Positions 7,428 to 17,133 are shown, numbered from the stretch's first letter. The stretch: DNA of 64,000 nt from SIAQ01 sp963767835 (GCA_963767835.1 CAVYFY010000009.1:248001-312000), one strand, 5' to 3'. Translations and numbers: made by a program. Notes: generated by a model not told the origin, from the sequence alone.

Positions 7428-8852
7428 TCAATATTTGAACTGCACGCCGAGCGAGACGCCCTGGGCCCAGAAGTCGGCGTGATGGAAAAGCGGTTCGGGG
7501 CGTTGCAGGGGACTGGTAAGGTTGGGGTTGGAGAAGGCGGCGCTTTGTGACAGGTTGAGGACGCGGTCGATTTGATCGCCCGCGCGGGCCACACCGGTCC
7601 AGAGCAGATAATCATAGCCCGCGAAGATCGTCATGCGCTCGGTCAGGTTGTATCCAAGGGAGGCCGTGAATTGCGGCACCGCGCCGAAATAATTCACCAT
7701 GCTTCGGCCAATGTTGCTCGGCTCGCTGAAGAATCCTCCCGCATTCGTTCCGGTGTTCGCCGCGACATTGTAGCCGGCGGTCTCGCTGACTTCATGTGTG
7801 ACACCCAGAGCGATCTTCGCGCTCAGGCCGGCGGTGAATCGGCCGTAGGTGTAGTCGCCTCGCACGCCTGCCTGGGGGCCATAAAACTGATTACGGCTCT
7901 GAAAGTGGTCCAGAAGGTACGCAGTCTGATTGAATCCGCTGGTCGTGTTTTCCAGCTCGAAGTTTTCCAGCAAATCAAGATAGCGGAAACCACCGAGGAG
8001 TTGCACTTCCCAGCCGGCGTAGCGCGTGAGGCGATAGACGCCGTTGATCTCGTAACCCCAAAGCTGCAGCGTCGAAGCGATATCCACCGTGCCGGTCAAT
8101 GGGATGGTGGGATCGGCAATGACGAGCCTGGATTCCGATCCGGTGAGCGCGTCGTAGGCGGGGATGTAGAGGGCGGGGGTGGTGTCGGAACCGGCGTGGA
8201 AGCGCACCGACCGCGTTTCCTGGACAAACCCGCTGGCTTCGATGCCGATGCGGTTATCGGGATCAAGCCAAATTCCGAATGTGAGTCGGCCGCCGTGGAA
8301 GGCGCCGTAGTCGAAGCCGTCATTGCCGAAAAGCGTCGTGGCGGACGGTGAGATCAGGCTGCCCGAGGTCACCGTGCCGGGATTGCTGTCGGTCGTCACG
8401 AGCGGATAGTGCGGCGTTCCATTGCGCATCCACCACATTAGATATTCGGCCTTACCCCAGATGACGCTGGGGGTCTTGGGCGACTCGAAGGGAAAATTGC
8501 CGAGAACCTCCGGAATGGTATAGCGAACCGGGGGAAGACTCGTGCTTCGGCCGCTTGGCAGAACCGCTGGTTCGGGAGCAGGCGCCGGTTCCACGATTTC
8601 CGGCGCGGGCGGCAATTGCTGCTCGGCCTCCTGTGCTTGCTTCACCGGCGCTGGCTCGGCAACCGGCGCATCCGCCGGACGCGGCGAGGCATAGTAACCG
8701 GGTAGATATCGCGGCGCCGGCTGAGTTGGGTAATAGTACGGAACGGGCGGCGCGTACGGATTGTACGGCGCTGGCGGATAATACTGGGCCCGCACGGACC
8801 CGGCCAGCCCGAATAGGGCCAGCACCAGACAAATCTCACGAAATCGGCGCAT
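7428..8852 (-). CDS. BBP7 family outer-membrane beta-barrel protein
   Basis: A 474-residue protein. A signal peptide (ICLVLALFGLAGSVRAQ) is followed by a Pro/Tyr-rich linker up to about residue 105. The BBP7 (PF07585) signature WGKAEYLMWWM begins near 130 and the rest alternates short amphipathic strands, for example GGRLTFGIWLDPDNRIGIE, ending in VSLGVQFKY, whose terminal aromatic suggests a barrel closing strand. The family is a planctomycete outer-membrane porin-like group of unknown cargo. The gene stands alone; a palindrome lies just behind its stop. Confidence 0.88.
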   Translation of the reverse strand: MRRFREICLVLALFGLAGSVRAQYYPPAPYNPYAPPVPYYYPTQPAPRYLPGYYASPRPADAPVAEPAPVKQAQEAEQQLPPAPEIVEPAPAPEPAVLPSGRSTSLPPVRYTIPEVLGNFPFESPKTPSVIWGKAEYLMWWMRNGTPHYPLVTTDSNPGTVTSGSLISPSATTLFGNDGFDYGAFHGGRLTFGIWLDPDNRIGIEASGFVQETRSVRFHAGSDTTPALYIPAYDALTGSESRLVIADPTIPLTGTVDIASTLQLWGYEINGVYRLTRYAGWEVQLLGGFRYLDLLENFELENTTSGFNQTAYLLDHFQSRNQFYGPQAGVRGDYTYGRFTAGLSAKIALGVTHEVSETAGYNVAANTGTNAGGFFSEPSNIGRSMVNYFGAVPQFTASLGYNLTERMTIFAGYDYLLWTGVARAGDQIDRVLNLSQSAAFSNPNLTSPLQRPEPLFHHADFWAQGVSLGVQFKY

Positions 8853-9010
8853 CGCTGTAATCCATTACGCGGCAACGCTCGAATTAGACGAGAATCCTTC
8901 CCGCCTGCTCACATTGAGTGCATCGGAATTCGCGCCGCCGCTACGGAGCAATCTTCGCGAAATGCCGGCTAATCCGTGTGTCAGCGTGCCGGTTCTTGCC
9001 GTTGTGTCGA

Positions 9011-9547
9011 TTATACCCAGCGTGCCGGCGCCACTCGCTCCATCAACTGCGTCAGCCAGGACGTGAGGAATCCGAAGATCGCCCCGAGCACGACCGCTGC
9101 TGCGACGACGAGCAGATTCTTGGGGTCCATTTCGCGAAAGGGCGGCACGATCAGGATCAGGCAGACCGTTCCACCCAATGACGCAAACAGCGACGCGGCC
9201 CGCACCGGGTGCCTTGCGGCAGGCCAAGCGGATACGATGACCGACAGGATCAGGCCGCAAAGAAAACCCACAAAGAGACCGATGCCGGCGCTCGCGGCGC
9301 ACTCGGTGACCGGATCGGGTGGCGGTAGTGCGATTAGAATACAGTTCACCGCACCGTAGCCCGTCTCGACGGCCTCAGGCTGATTCCACCGACCGATGGC
9401 ATACGTCGTGCCTCCTGCGATGCCTCCATCGATAGCGCCGCTGACCGCGCCGGCGATGCAGTAAAACAACACCAGCGACGCCGAGACAGGCGTTGGCGTG
9501 TCAGGATCTTTTGGCGGCGCAAAAAACTCAGGGTCGTTCGGCAGCAT
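9011..9547 (-). CDS. Hypothetical membrane protein, four helices
   Basis: A 178-residue protein with a proline-rich N-terminus followed by about four membrane segments: SLVLFYCIAGAVSGAIDGG (near 24), ASAGIGLFVGFLCGLILSVIV (near 86), LFASLGGTVCLILIV (near 118) and LLVVAAAVVLGAIFGFL (near 143). AAGGG lies 8 bases before the ATG. I do not recognise a family. It is divergent from purA, with about 140 bases between the two starts. Confidence 0.6.
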   Translation of the reverse strand: MLPNDPEFFAPPKDPDTPTPVSASLVLFYCIAGAVSGAIDGGIAGGTTYAIGRWNQPEAVETGYGAVNCILIALPPPDPVTECAASAGIGLFVGFLCGLILSVIVSAWPAARHPVRAASLFASLGGTVCLILIVPPFREMDPKNLLVVAAAVVLGAIFGFLTSWLTQLMERVAPARWV

Positions 9548-9685
9548 TAAGTCGCCCTTGCGAGAGGAGTACTTTCGCCGCTAATATAGTAGCGAGATCG
9601 CACGAAATCGCGGCCCCCTTCCTTATTCCTCGCTCGCGCTTATACTTATTTTCTGGACAACCCGTTCCATCACCGCGAGGTTCGC

Positions 9686-10966
9686 ATGGCCTCCACCTGT
9701 GTCGTCGGCCTGCAGTGGGGCGACGAGGCCAAGGGCAAAATCGTCGATCTTCTCACCGGCGACCACCACATCGTCGTCCGCTACAACGGCGGCGCCAATG
9801 CCGGGCACACCATCGTCAAGAACGGCCAAACCTTCAAGCTCTCCCTCCTCCCCACCGGCATCCTCAGCCCCCATATCCAGGCGGTCATCGGCAACGGCCT
9901 GGTCGTCAATCCCGTCCGCTTTCTCGAAGAAGTCGATAACCTGCGCAAAGCCGGCATCAGCGTCGGCGCCAACCTCGCCCTCAGCGATCACGCCCATCTG
10001 ATTTTTCCCTATCACGTCGAGGAAGAACAGCAAGGCGCCGGCGCAGAGATCGGCACCACCGGCCGCGGCATCGGCCCGTGCTACATGGACAAGGTCTCCC
10101 GCGTCAACGGCATCCGCGTGGGCGAATTGCTCCACCACGAGCATTTGCGCGAACGCCTCCGTTCCATCGTGCCGCGCAAAAATCACCTGCTCGCATCGCT
10201 GTCCCCCAATGCCCGGCAATTCGACGCCGACTCCCTGTGCGATGAATACCTCGGCCACGCGGCTCTGATGCGGCCGCACATCAAGGACACCGTTCACCTG
10301 CTGCACGACGCTCTCAAGGCCGGCAAACGCTTGCTCTTCGAGGGGGCCCAGGGCAGCTTGCTCGATGTCGATCACGGGACTTATCCCTACGTCACCAGTT
10401 CCAACAGCTCCGCCACCGGCTTCTGGTCCGGCAGCGGCGTCCCCGCCAAGCACGTGTCCCGCACCATTGGCGTCATCAAGGCGTATTCGACGCGGGTCGG
10501 CCGTGGGCCGTTTCCCACCGAGCTTGACGACGGCCCGACCGGCATCGGCGAAACCATTCGCAAGATCGGCCGCGAGTACGGCACGGTGACGGGAAGGCCG
10601 CGCCGCTGCGGCTGGCTCGACCTGGTTGCCGTCCGCTATGCATCCGCCCTCGCCGGCGCCGATGAGGTCACGATCATGCTGCTCGACGTGCTCAGCGCCC
10701 TGAAAGAATTGAAGATTTGCGTCGCCTACGAGTTGGACGGCCAGCGCATGACCGATTTCCCCGCCGATGCGTTTCTGCTGGAGCGCTGCCGGCCTGTGTA
10801 CGAAACGCTACCGGCATGGTCTACGGACATTTCGGCGGTGCGCAAGGCGAGCGATTTGCCGGTCCAGGCCAGGCGCTATATCGAGCGGATCACGGCGCTG
10901 GTACAATTGCCGGTGAGCATCGTGTCGGTGGGCCCGGACCGCGAGCAGACGATTTTCATGAAATGA
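9686..10966 (+). CDS. purA: Adenylosuccinate synthase
   Basis: GTP-dependent condensation of IMP and aspartate, the first committed step to AMP. The 426-residue length and motifs are canonical: QWGDEAKGKIVD (phosphate-binding loop and catalytic Asp, residues 10-21), NGGANAGHTIV with the catalytic His (near 40), GTTGRGIGPCY (near 130), LFEGAQGSLLD (near 218), TGRPRRCGW (near 305) and a C-terminal VSVGPDR. GCGAGG precedes the start. The stop overlaps the uppS start (ATGA), so the two are co-translated. Confidence 0.95.
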   Translation: MASTCVVGLQWGDEAKGKIVDLLTGDHHIVVRYNGGANAGHTIVKNGQTFKLSLLPTGILSPHIQAVIGNGLVVNPVRFLEEVDNLRKAGISVGANLALSDHAHLIFPYHVEEEQQGAGAEIGTTGRGIGPCYMDKVSRVNGIRVGELLHHEHLRERLRSIVPRKNHLLASLSPNARQFDADSLCDEYLGHAALMRPHIKDTVHLLHDALKAGKRLLFEGAQGSLLDVDHGTYPYVTSSNSSATGFWSGSGVPAKHVSRTIGVIKAYSTRVGRGPFPTELDDGPTGIGETIRKIGREYGTVTGRPRRCGWLDLVAVRYASALAGADEVTIMLLDVLSALKELKICVAYELDGQRMTDFPADAFLLERCRPVYETLPAWSTDISAVRKASDLPVQARRYIERITALVQLPVSIVSVGPDREQTIFMK

Positions 10967-11731
10967 TGCTTTTGAACCTGACCCCCGAAACCCTGAAACG
11001 CCTGGCCGACGCGGGGCTCGATCCCGCCAAGTTGCCGCGCCATATCGCCGTCATCATGGACGGCAATGGCCGCTGGGCCCAGGAGCGCGGCAAGCAGCGC
11101 ATCCACGGACATTTGCAGGGAGTCACCAGCGTTCGCCGCACCATCGAAGAATGCTGCCGGCTCGGCATCGGTCAGCTTACCCTCTATTGCTTCAGCACCG
11201 AAAACTGGAAACGGCCGCAAGAGGAAATCGACTTCCTCATGACGCTGCTCAAGGAATATCTCATCAAGGAACGCGCCGAGATCATGCAGCAGAACATCCG
11301 CTTCACCGTCATCGGCCGGCGCGACCAGCTCCCCGATTTCGTCCTTGCAGAGATGGACGAAAACATCCGCGTCTCAAGTGGCAACACCGGCATGGTCTTG
11401 TGCCTGGCGATCAATTACAGCGGCCGCACCGAGATCGTCGATGCGGTGCGAACCTTGGCCGAGCGCGGCGCGTGTCGGCAAATTGCAACCCGGCGACATC
11501 GACGAGCAAACGATCACCGACGCGCTCTACACGGCCGGCATGCCCGATCCCGATCTGCTGATCCGCACCGCGGGGGAGATGCGGATTAGCAATTTTCTCT
11601 TATGGCAAATATCGTACGCGGAGCTCTGGGTGACCGAGAAGTGCTGGCCCGATTTCGATGAAGCGACTTTGCAGGAGGCGCTGCACGATTTTGCCCGGCG
11701 CGAACGGCGGTTTGGCGGGTTGAAAAAGTGA
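10963..11731 (+). CDS. uppS: Isoprenyl (undecaprenyl) diphosphate synthase, frameshifted
   Basis: Makes the polyprenyl diphosphate carrier for cell-envelope synthesis. The catalytic region HIAVIMDGNGRWAQ lies at 27-40, followed by LTLYCFSTENWKRP, INYSGR, DPDLLIRTAGEMRISNFLLW and YAELW, all typical of cis-prenyltransferases. The frame changes near 11467-11472: the text runs LAERG in one frame and resumes RVGKLQPGDIDE in the next, as expected from one extra base in a GCGC tract. Because the gene is essential, an assembly indel is the likely reason. Start at 10963 overlaps the purA stop; 10966 is equally possible. cdsA usually follows directly but here comes after an inserted pair. Confidence 0.88.
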
Positions 11732-11869
11732 CCTTGATCTCTGCTTGCGAACACAATGCCTTGGAATACAATCGCCGTAGCATAAAGGAATAAGCAGCCT
11801 GAAAGGCAATCGTTCGCTTTCGCGACCCTGGTTGGTCTGGGCCGCGAGAACAACAACCTGGAAATCTCA

Positions 11870-12970
11870 ATGATCGAACGATTATACGCTCACAACTTCC
11901 GTTGCCTGGAGAATTTTACGCTCGATTTCGCCGGTCGCAAGTCAATTCTCTTGATTGGCCGGAATGGGGCGGGAAAATCGACCGTAATTGAGTGCATGAA
12001 GTTGTTTCAGGGTATTTGTCGCGGCTCTAACCGTGTGCGCGATCTGATTGCGGTAAGTGATTTCTGGCAGCACCGCACCGATCAACCCATGCGGTTTGAA
12101 CTTGAGGTGACATTGGCGGGCAAGCGATTTAAGTATTCCCTATCGTTTGAATGGCCGCTGAATTTTCGAGAGGCGCGTGTCCTGGACGAAAGCCTCTCGG
12201 TCGACGGAAACAGCATCTTTACCCGGCACCACGCGCAGATCCAACTTGCGGGCGGCGCCGCATTTGGGCTCGATTGGCATACAGTCGCTCTCCCGGTCAT
12301 CGAGGAGCGCCCAGGCGACCGGGCAATCCAAGACATAAAAACATTCCTCGGTACCATGGTTCTCGTTGCGCCAATTCCCGCGAACATGACCGGATTCGCT
12401 GAAGAGCCGTCATTACTGCTGCATCGGGACGCCGCAAACTATGCGTCGTGCTTGCGGGCTTTGCTGGGGCAGAAGCCCGCGGCATACGGCGTGTTTGAAT
12501 CTTACGTGAAAACAGTCATTCCAGATTTCTCGTCGATCGAAAACGTCGAACGTGGAGAGCGCGGAACGCAGTTGATTGTGAAGTTCGAGCAGCAGAGTCC
12601 GCAGCGCAACCTACCGGTTGAGTTTAAGGTGCTTTCTGATGGCGAGAAGTGTTTCTTCCTCAGCGCGTATCTCATTGCTTCGAACACCGTGGGCTCGCTC
12701 AATTTCTGCATGTGGGACGAACCTGACAACCACCTTTCACTTTCGGAAGTTGGCCAACTTATTACTAGCTTGCGAAAGATGACCAATCGCACCGGTCAAT
12801 TTGTCGCCACGTCCCACCATCCGGAAACAGTGCGCAAGTTCTCAGACGAAACCACTTTTGTACTTGCACGCAAGTCTCATCTGGATCCCTCCATCCCGAG
12901 GCCACTCGGAGAATTCAGTTACCAAGGCGACCTGATAAATGCTCTGATTCGCGACGAAATCATCGGGTGA
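11870..12970 (+). CDS. AAA15/OLD-like ATPase of a putative two-gene defence module
   Basis: A 366-residue SMC-like single-chain ATPase. The N-terminus IERLYAHNFRCLENFTLDF is the usual start of AAA15/RecF-like proteins. Walker A is GRNGAGKS (30-37), the signature-type segment VLSDGEKCF lies near 258, Walker B is MWDEPDNHLS (near 283) and the switch His occurs in ATSHHPETV. The downstream gene begins on its stop codon. Base composition is visibly lower in GC than the flanking uppS and cdsA, and the pair splits that conserved neighbourhood, both signs of transfer. Such ATPases with a TOPRIM-like partner (OLD/Gabija, RloAB and PARIS types) act in phage defence; this role is inferred, not shown. 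Confidence 0.8.
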   Translation: MIERLYAHNFRCLENFTLDFAGRKSILLIGRNGAGKSTVIECMKLFQGICRGSNRVRDLIAVSDFWQHRTDQPMRFELEVTLAGKRFKYSLSFEWPLNFREARVLDESLSVDGNSIFTRHHAQIQLAGGAAFGLDWHTVALPVIEERPGDRAIQDIKTFLGTMVLVAPIPANMTGFAEEPSLLLHRDAANYASCLRALLGQKPAAYGVFESYVKTVIPDFSSIENVERGERGTQLIVKFEQQSPQRNLPVEFKVLSDGEKCFFLSAYLIASNTVGSLNFCMWDEPDNHLSLSEVGQLITSLRKMTNRTGQFVATSHHPETVRKFSDETTFVLARKSHLDPSIPRPLGEFSYQGDLINALIRDEIIG

Positions 12971-13458
12971 CCATGAACTACTACAGACCGCACGTCTACG
13001 TGATCCCAGAAGATGATGCCGATCGACAAATCGCCAACGGTTTTGTTGACCATCACAAAGTGAAGGAGCAACGGATCCAAGTGATGCCGGTGGCAGGGGG
13101 TTGGCGGCATGTTCTGGAGGAGTTCCAAACCGAGTACATTCAGCGGCTACGGAATTACCTAGAGGGACGAGTTGTAATGCTAATTGACTTCGATGGCTTC
13201 GTCGAGGAGCGCCGAATTGAGTTTGCGAAAGCGATTCCCGATGACCTCAAAGAACGCGTGTTCTTGGTCGGTTCAAGGAACACCCCTGAAATATTGAGGA
13301 ACGAGTTGTCGAAGAAGCTTAATTTCGAGGGGATTGGAAGATCCCTTGCCGATGACTGCGACGCAGGCACCACCGAGTTGTGGGATCTCGAACAACTCCA
13401 GCACAATGATTCCGAGCGGCAGCGCATGCTTCAGAATGTCAAGCCGTTTCTCTTCTAA
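12967..13458 (+). CDS. Small TOPRIM-like partner of the ATPase
   Basis: A 163-residue protein starting at GTG 12967, which overlaps the ATPase stop by four bases; an ATG at 12973 would remove two residues. An early acidic cluster IPEDDADRQI is followed about 65 residues later by VVMLIDFDGF, a strand ending in a DxD pair. This acidic, then DxD, arrangement is that of TOPRIM-like nucleases such as RloB or the small subunits of ATPase-TOPRIM defence pairs. No conserved Glu-Gly motif is obvious, so the assignment is tentative. The C-terminus LQNVKPFLF is hydrophobic. Translational coupling implies a fixed stoichiometry with the ATPase. Confidence 0.6.
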   Translation: MTMNYYRPHVYVIPEDDADRQIANGFVDHHKVKEQRIQVMPVAGGWRHVLEEFQTEYIQRLRNYLEGRVVMLIDFDGFVEERRIEFAKAIPDDLKERVFLVGSRNTPEILRNELSKKLNFEGIGRSLADDCDAGTTELWDLEQLQHNDSERQRMLQNVKPFLF

Positions 13459-13469
13459 AAGCGGCGTCT

Positions 13470-14324
13470 ATGCTGAAAACGCGATTGTGGGTGGGCGCAA
13501 ACCTGATCGTGCTGACCGTCGGCATGATCGCCGCCGACCAGCACCTGCATCCGTGGTTCCCGTTCCTGTTCGTGTTCATGCTGGCTTTGAGCGTGGCGGC
13601 GTGCCATGAGCTGATCCTGCTCCTCGGCCCCGAACGCTCACCGCACAAGGCCGTTTGCTTTCTCGGCGTCGTCGTGTTCGTGCTTGCCAACTGGCTGGCA
13701 AACCTCCCAGCTTCGCACGGACATGCGTGGACGATCCTGATCGGAATCCAGGCTGGATTCTTGCTAGGGGTTTTCCTATATGAGATGGCCGTCTTCACGG
13801 CGCCAGGCCGATCCATCGAACGGATGGCGGTTACCTGGTGGCTCGTAGGTTACCTCGGTTTGCTGCCTTGCTTCTTCGCCCAGATTCGCTGGTTGACCGA
13901 AGATCACCAGGCCAACAGCGTGCGGCTCGCCCTGGCGGTGTTCGTGCCGAAATGCTGCGACATCGGCGCCTATGCGTTCGGCCGTGTGTTGGGCCGGCAC
14001 AAGATGACGCCGGTGCTGAGCCCGAAGAAGACGTGGGAAGGCGCGATCGGCGGTCTCGCCTTCGCCATGTTGATCGCGCTCGCCATCGACCGGCTCGCCC
14101 CGAACTCGCCCCTCGGACAGGATGTCCAATGGGAACTCGGTTTCGGCTTGAGCGTCGGCCTGGCAGGCATGCTCGGCGATTTGGCCGAATCGCTGATCAA
14201 GCGCGATTGCCAATCGAAGGACGCATCAACCGCCGTCCCCGGTTTCGGCGGCGTGCTCGATGTCGTCGATGCGATCATCTACTCCGCCCCCGTGAGTTAC
14301 CTTTGGTTCTTCCTCCTGAAGTGA
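13470..14324 (+). CDS. cdsA: Phosphatidate cytidylyltransferase (CDP-diglyceride synthase)
   Basis: Makes CDP-diacylglycerol from phosphatidate and CTP in the inner membrane. The 284-residue protein has about eight hydrophobic segments and the C-terminal family signature: ESLIKRDCQSKDAS followed by PGFGGVLDVVDA (about 242-268), close to the S-x8-KR-x3-KD-x5-PGHGG-x2-DR consensus, with Phe and Val/Val replacing His and Arg at two places. LSPKKTWEGAIGG lies in mid-sequence. The gene begins 11 bases after the TOPRIM-like gene; in relatives it directly follows uppS. Confidence 0.9.
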   Translation: MLKTRLWVGANLIVLTVGMIAADQHLHPWFPFLFVFMLALSVAACHELILLLGPERSPHKAVCFLGVVVFVLANWLANLPASHGHAWTILIGIQAGFLLGVFLYEMAVFTAPGRSIERMAVTWWLVGYLGLLPCFFAQIRWLTEDHQANSVRLALAVFVPKCCDIGAYAFGRVLGRHKMTPVLSPKKTWEGAIGGLAFAMLIALAIDRLAPNSPLGQDVQWELGFGLSVGLAGMLGDLAESLIKRDCQSKDASTAVPGFGGVLDVVDAIIYSAPVSYLWFFLLK

Positions 14325-14329
14325 AATCC

Positions 14330-15289
14330 ATGAGCGACTCCACCTTGAACCTGACCCTCAACGACCGCGATGAAGCGGTCCAGCTCTTCGGCAATCGCGA
14401 TCAATATCTGCGGCTGATCCGTGATGCACTGCCGGTGCGGATCATCGCGCGTGGCGACAGCATTCAGATCGACGGTGAGCCGGCCCATGTCGAACTGGCC
14501 GAGCGCGTCTTCACCCAGCTTCGGCAAATGCTGCAACGCCAACAGAACCTGTCAGCGGAAAACGTCCGCACCGTTCTGGCCCTCGCGCAGAAAGGCGAGG
14601 ACGCCCCCGCCATCCCGACGCCGGTAGCGTCGCTCGGAAACAATCGCGCCGTCCGCGCCCGCACCGAGGGGCAGACGCGCTACGTCCAGGCCATGAACGG
14701 CAACGATGTCGTCTTCGCCATCGGACCGGCTGGCACCGGCAAAACCTATCTCGCCGTCGGCATGGCCGTCAACATGCTCCGCCAGGGCGCCGTCCGACGT
14801 ATCGTCCTGGTCCGTCCCGCCGTCGAGGCCGGCGAAAAGCTCGGCTTCCTCCCTGGCGATATCGTCGCCAAGATCAATCCCTACCTCCGCCCACTGCTCG
14901 ACGGCCTCAACGACATGATGGAGCCCGAGCAGGTCAAACGCTACATGGAAGGCGATGTCATCGAGGTCGCCCCGCTCGCCTTCATGCGTGGCCGAACGCT
15001 CAATCAATCGGTCATCATTCTCGACGAAGGGCAGAACACCACCATTGCCCAGATGAAGATGTTCCTGACCCGCATGGGCAACGGCTCGAAAATCATCGTC
15101 ACCGGCGACATCACGCAGATCGATTTGCCACGTGAAACACGCAGCGGCCTGATCGACGCCATCCACCGGCTTGACCACGTTGAGGGCGTCGCGGTTGTCT
15201 ATCTGAACGAAAACGACATTGTCCGGCACCCGTTGGTCCAACGCATCGTCCGCGCCTACGAGGACGATAAGCCTCGTCGGAGAAGCTGA
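14330..15289 (+). CDS. phoH: PhoH family ATPase
   Basis: A 319-residue PhoH/YbeZ-type protein. The N-terminal 110 residues (LNLTLNDRDEAVQLFGNRD, then a KH-like segment) precede the ATPase core: Walker A GPAGTGKT (132-139), RPAVEAGEKLGFLPGD, Walker B VIILDEGQNTT (229-239) and the C-terminal VTGDITQIDLPR. YbeZ homologues work with YbeY in rRNA maturation. The start at 14330 follows the cdsA stop by five bases, so the genes are one operon. Relatives usually have this gene next to the 7TM-HD phosphohydrolase and ybeY; the first is present downstream, the second is not visible. Confidence 0.92.
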   Translation: MSDSTLNLTLNDRDEAVQLFGNRDQYLRLIRDALPVRIIARGDSIQIDGEPAHVELAERVFTQLRQMLQRQQNLSAENVRTVLALAQKGEDAPAIPTPVASLGNNRAVRARTEGQTRYVQAMNGNDVVFAIGPAGTGKTYLAVGMAVNMLRQGAVRRIVLVRPAVEAGEKLGFLPGDIVAKINPYLRPLLDGLNDMMEPEQVKRYMEGDVIEVAPLAFMRGRTLNQSVIILDEGQNTTIAQMKMFLTRMGNGSKIIVTGDITQIDLPRETRSGLIDAIHRLDHVEGVAVVYLNENDIVRHPLVQRIVRAYEDDKPRRRS

Positions 15290-15358
15290 GTCAGTGGTCA
15301 GTGGCCCGTGGTCCGTAGCAGAATTGCTAGGGACCACGGACCACGAACCACGGACTCT
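15290..15358. repeat. Palindrome of 'gtggtccgt/accacggac' type
   Basis: CCGTGGTCCGT on the left faces ACCACGGACCACG and ACCACGGAC on the right. It sits between phoH and the HD-hydrolase gene without breaking the operon orientation. Same family as the repeat at 2796. Confidence 0.7.
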
Positions 15359-15363
15359 CGACC

Positions 15364-17106
15364 ATGTTTCGAGCACTCAAAAAGTTACCGCGGCTTCTGC
15401 AATGGAATGGCCGCACGCGTTCCTCGCGCGAGGAGGAGCCGATCCTGCGCCAGCTGGCGAATCGGCAGATTCTGTTGCGCCTGGCGCTCGTCTGGCTGAC
15501 GACGCTGGCGGTGACGGCGTTTGCGGTCTGGTGGGGCGCGCCGCTGCGCTATCGGGTTGGCGAAGTCTGCCGATATGATTTGCGCGCCCGCGTCGATTTC
15601 ACCGTCGTCAATCATGTCGAGCTCGTCAATCAGGAACGGCAGCGAGCGGAGTCGATTCATGAAAGCGCGGTCTACACGAATCGGCCTGTCTTCGAGAAAT
15701 ATCCGCGCGGCATGTTGCTCGTGCCCAGCGGACAACCGATCCAGGATCGCCAATTCGACCTGCTCAAGGAAGAGCATCAGGCGTACCTCGATAGCCTGAC
15801 CACCGCCGATCACTGGTCGCGCGGCGTCTCGCTGTTTTTGATCCTGAGCCTGGCGACCACGATGGTCGTGCTGTACGTGGCGCGTTTCCAGATCAGTCTG
15901 GCGCAAAGCTGGCCAATGATCGTCGGCGTGTGCGTGTTGATCCTGAGCACGATCGTGCTCGGCACCGTGCTCAATCAACCGCCCTGGAACGCCCTCTTGT
16001 TGCCGTTGACATTCACAGCAATGGTGCTGACACTGGCTTACAATCCGCAGTTCGCGCTGCTGATGACGTTCGCACTCGAGCTGGCGCTGGCTGTGATTCT
16101 GGACATGTCCGTCGCGCACATCTTCATTCACATGGGTGGTATGGCGACGGCGATTCTCTCGCTGCGGCACGTGCGTACGCGCACCCAGCTCGTGCAAGTG
16201 GCGTCGGCGGCGGGGCTGGCGTACTTCGTTTCCACCATCGCGACCGGGATGTTGTCACAGCAAACTTGGTCGCTGATGCTGCTCGACGCGTTTCGATGTC
16301 TAATGTGGGGAGCGTTGGCCGGGTTTTTGCTGACGGGCCTGTTGCCTGTGGTCGAGCGCTGTTTCAGCTTCGTGACGGACATCAGTTTGCTGGAATTCGC
16401 CGACGGTTCGCATCCGTTGTTGCAGGAATTGGTCCGCCGAGCACCGGGGACTTACACCCACAGCATGACGGTGGCCACGCTGGCCGAGGCTTCCGCCGAC
16501 GCCATCGGCGCCAATCCGCTCCTGGTCCGCGTCGGCAGCTACTTCCATGACATCGGCAAGATGCTCAAGCCGCAATACTTCATCGAAAATCAAGCTGGCG
16601 AAAACCGCCACGACTACCTCGAACCCGCTCTCAGCACCCTCGTCATCATCGGCCACGTCAAGGACGGCATCGCCCTTGCCCAAAAATATCGCCTGCCCAA
16701 ACCGATCATCGACTTCATCGCTCAGCATCATGGCACCACGCTCGTGGAATATTTCTACCGCGAGGCGATGCGGCTGCACGACTCGACCGGGCACTCCGCT
16801 ACCGACTTGGAAGCCTGCTTCCGCTATCCCGGACCAAAGCCGCAATCGCGCGAACTTGGCATCGTCATGCTGTCGGACGCGATCGAGAGCACGAGCCGAT
16901 CGCTCGCCAACCCCACGCCGGGAAGCCTGCAAAAGCTAGTGCACGACCTCTTGATGAAACGGCTCCTGGACGGGCAATTCGAGGAAAGCGGCCTGACGTT
17001 GACCGAATTGCACACGATCGAGGAAGCGCTGTGCAAATCGCTGATCGCGCTGTTCCACGCGCGGATCAAGTACCCGGAAGCCGAGCCGGAGATGCGTGCG
17101 GCGTGA
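15364..17106 (+). CDS. 7TM-HD (HDED/PgpH-type) membrane phosphohydrolase
   Basis: A 580-residue protein. An N-terminal helix (IRQILLRLALVWLTTLAVTAF region, about 37-60) anchors an extracytoplasmic domain to about 150. A block of about six to seven helices follows (155-350), then the HD domain: HSMTVATLAEASADAIG (366), YFHDIGKMLKPQYF (393-406) and AQHHGTTLVEYF (about 455). This order (TM, 7TM-7TMR-HDED, HD) is that of PgpH-like c-di-AMP phosphodiesterases, so turnover of c-di-AMP is the likely role. It lies after phoH as in many bacteria. An IS66 element begins 36 bases after its stop, where ybeY is often found. Confidence 0.88.
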   Translation: MFRALKKLPRLLQWNGRTRSSREEEPILRQLANRQILLRLALVWLTTLAVTAFAVWWGAPLRYRVGEVCRYDLRARVDFTVVNHVELVNQERQRAESIHESAVYTNRPVFEKYPRGMLLVPSGQPIQDRQFDLLKEEHQAYLDSLTTADHWSRGVSLFLILSLATTMVVLYVARFQISLAQSWPMIVGVCVLILSTIVLGTVLNQPPWNALLLPLTFTAMVLTLAYNPQFALLMTFALELALAVILDMSVAHIFIHMGGMATAILSLRHVRTRTQLVQVASAAGLAYFVSTIATGMLSQQTWSLMLLDAFRCLMWGALAGFLLTGLLPVVERCFSFVTDISLLEFADGSHPLLQELVRRAPGTYTHSMTVATLAEASADAIGANPLLVRVGSYFHDIGKMLKPQYFIENQAGENRHDYLEPALSTLVIIGHVKDGIALAQKYRLPKPIIDFIAQHHGTTLVEYFYREAMRLHDSTGHSATDLEACFRYPGPKPQSRELGIVMLSDAIESTSRSLANPTPGSLQKLVHDLLMKRLLDGQFEESGLTLTELHTIEEALCKSLIALFHARIKYPEAEPEMRAA

Positions 17107-17133
17107 CGGCTGTTCTTTTCGTTCAATCTGCAA

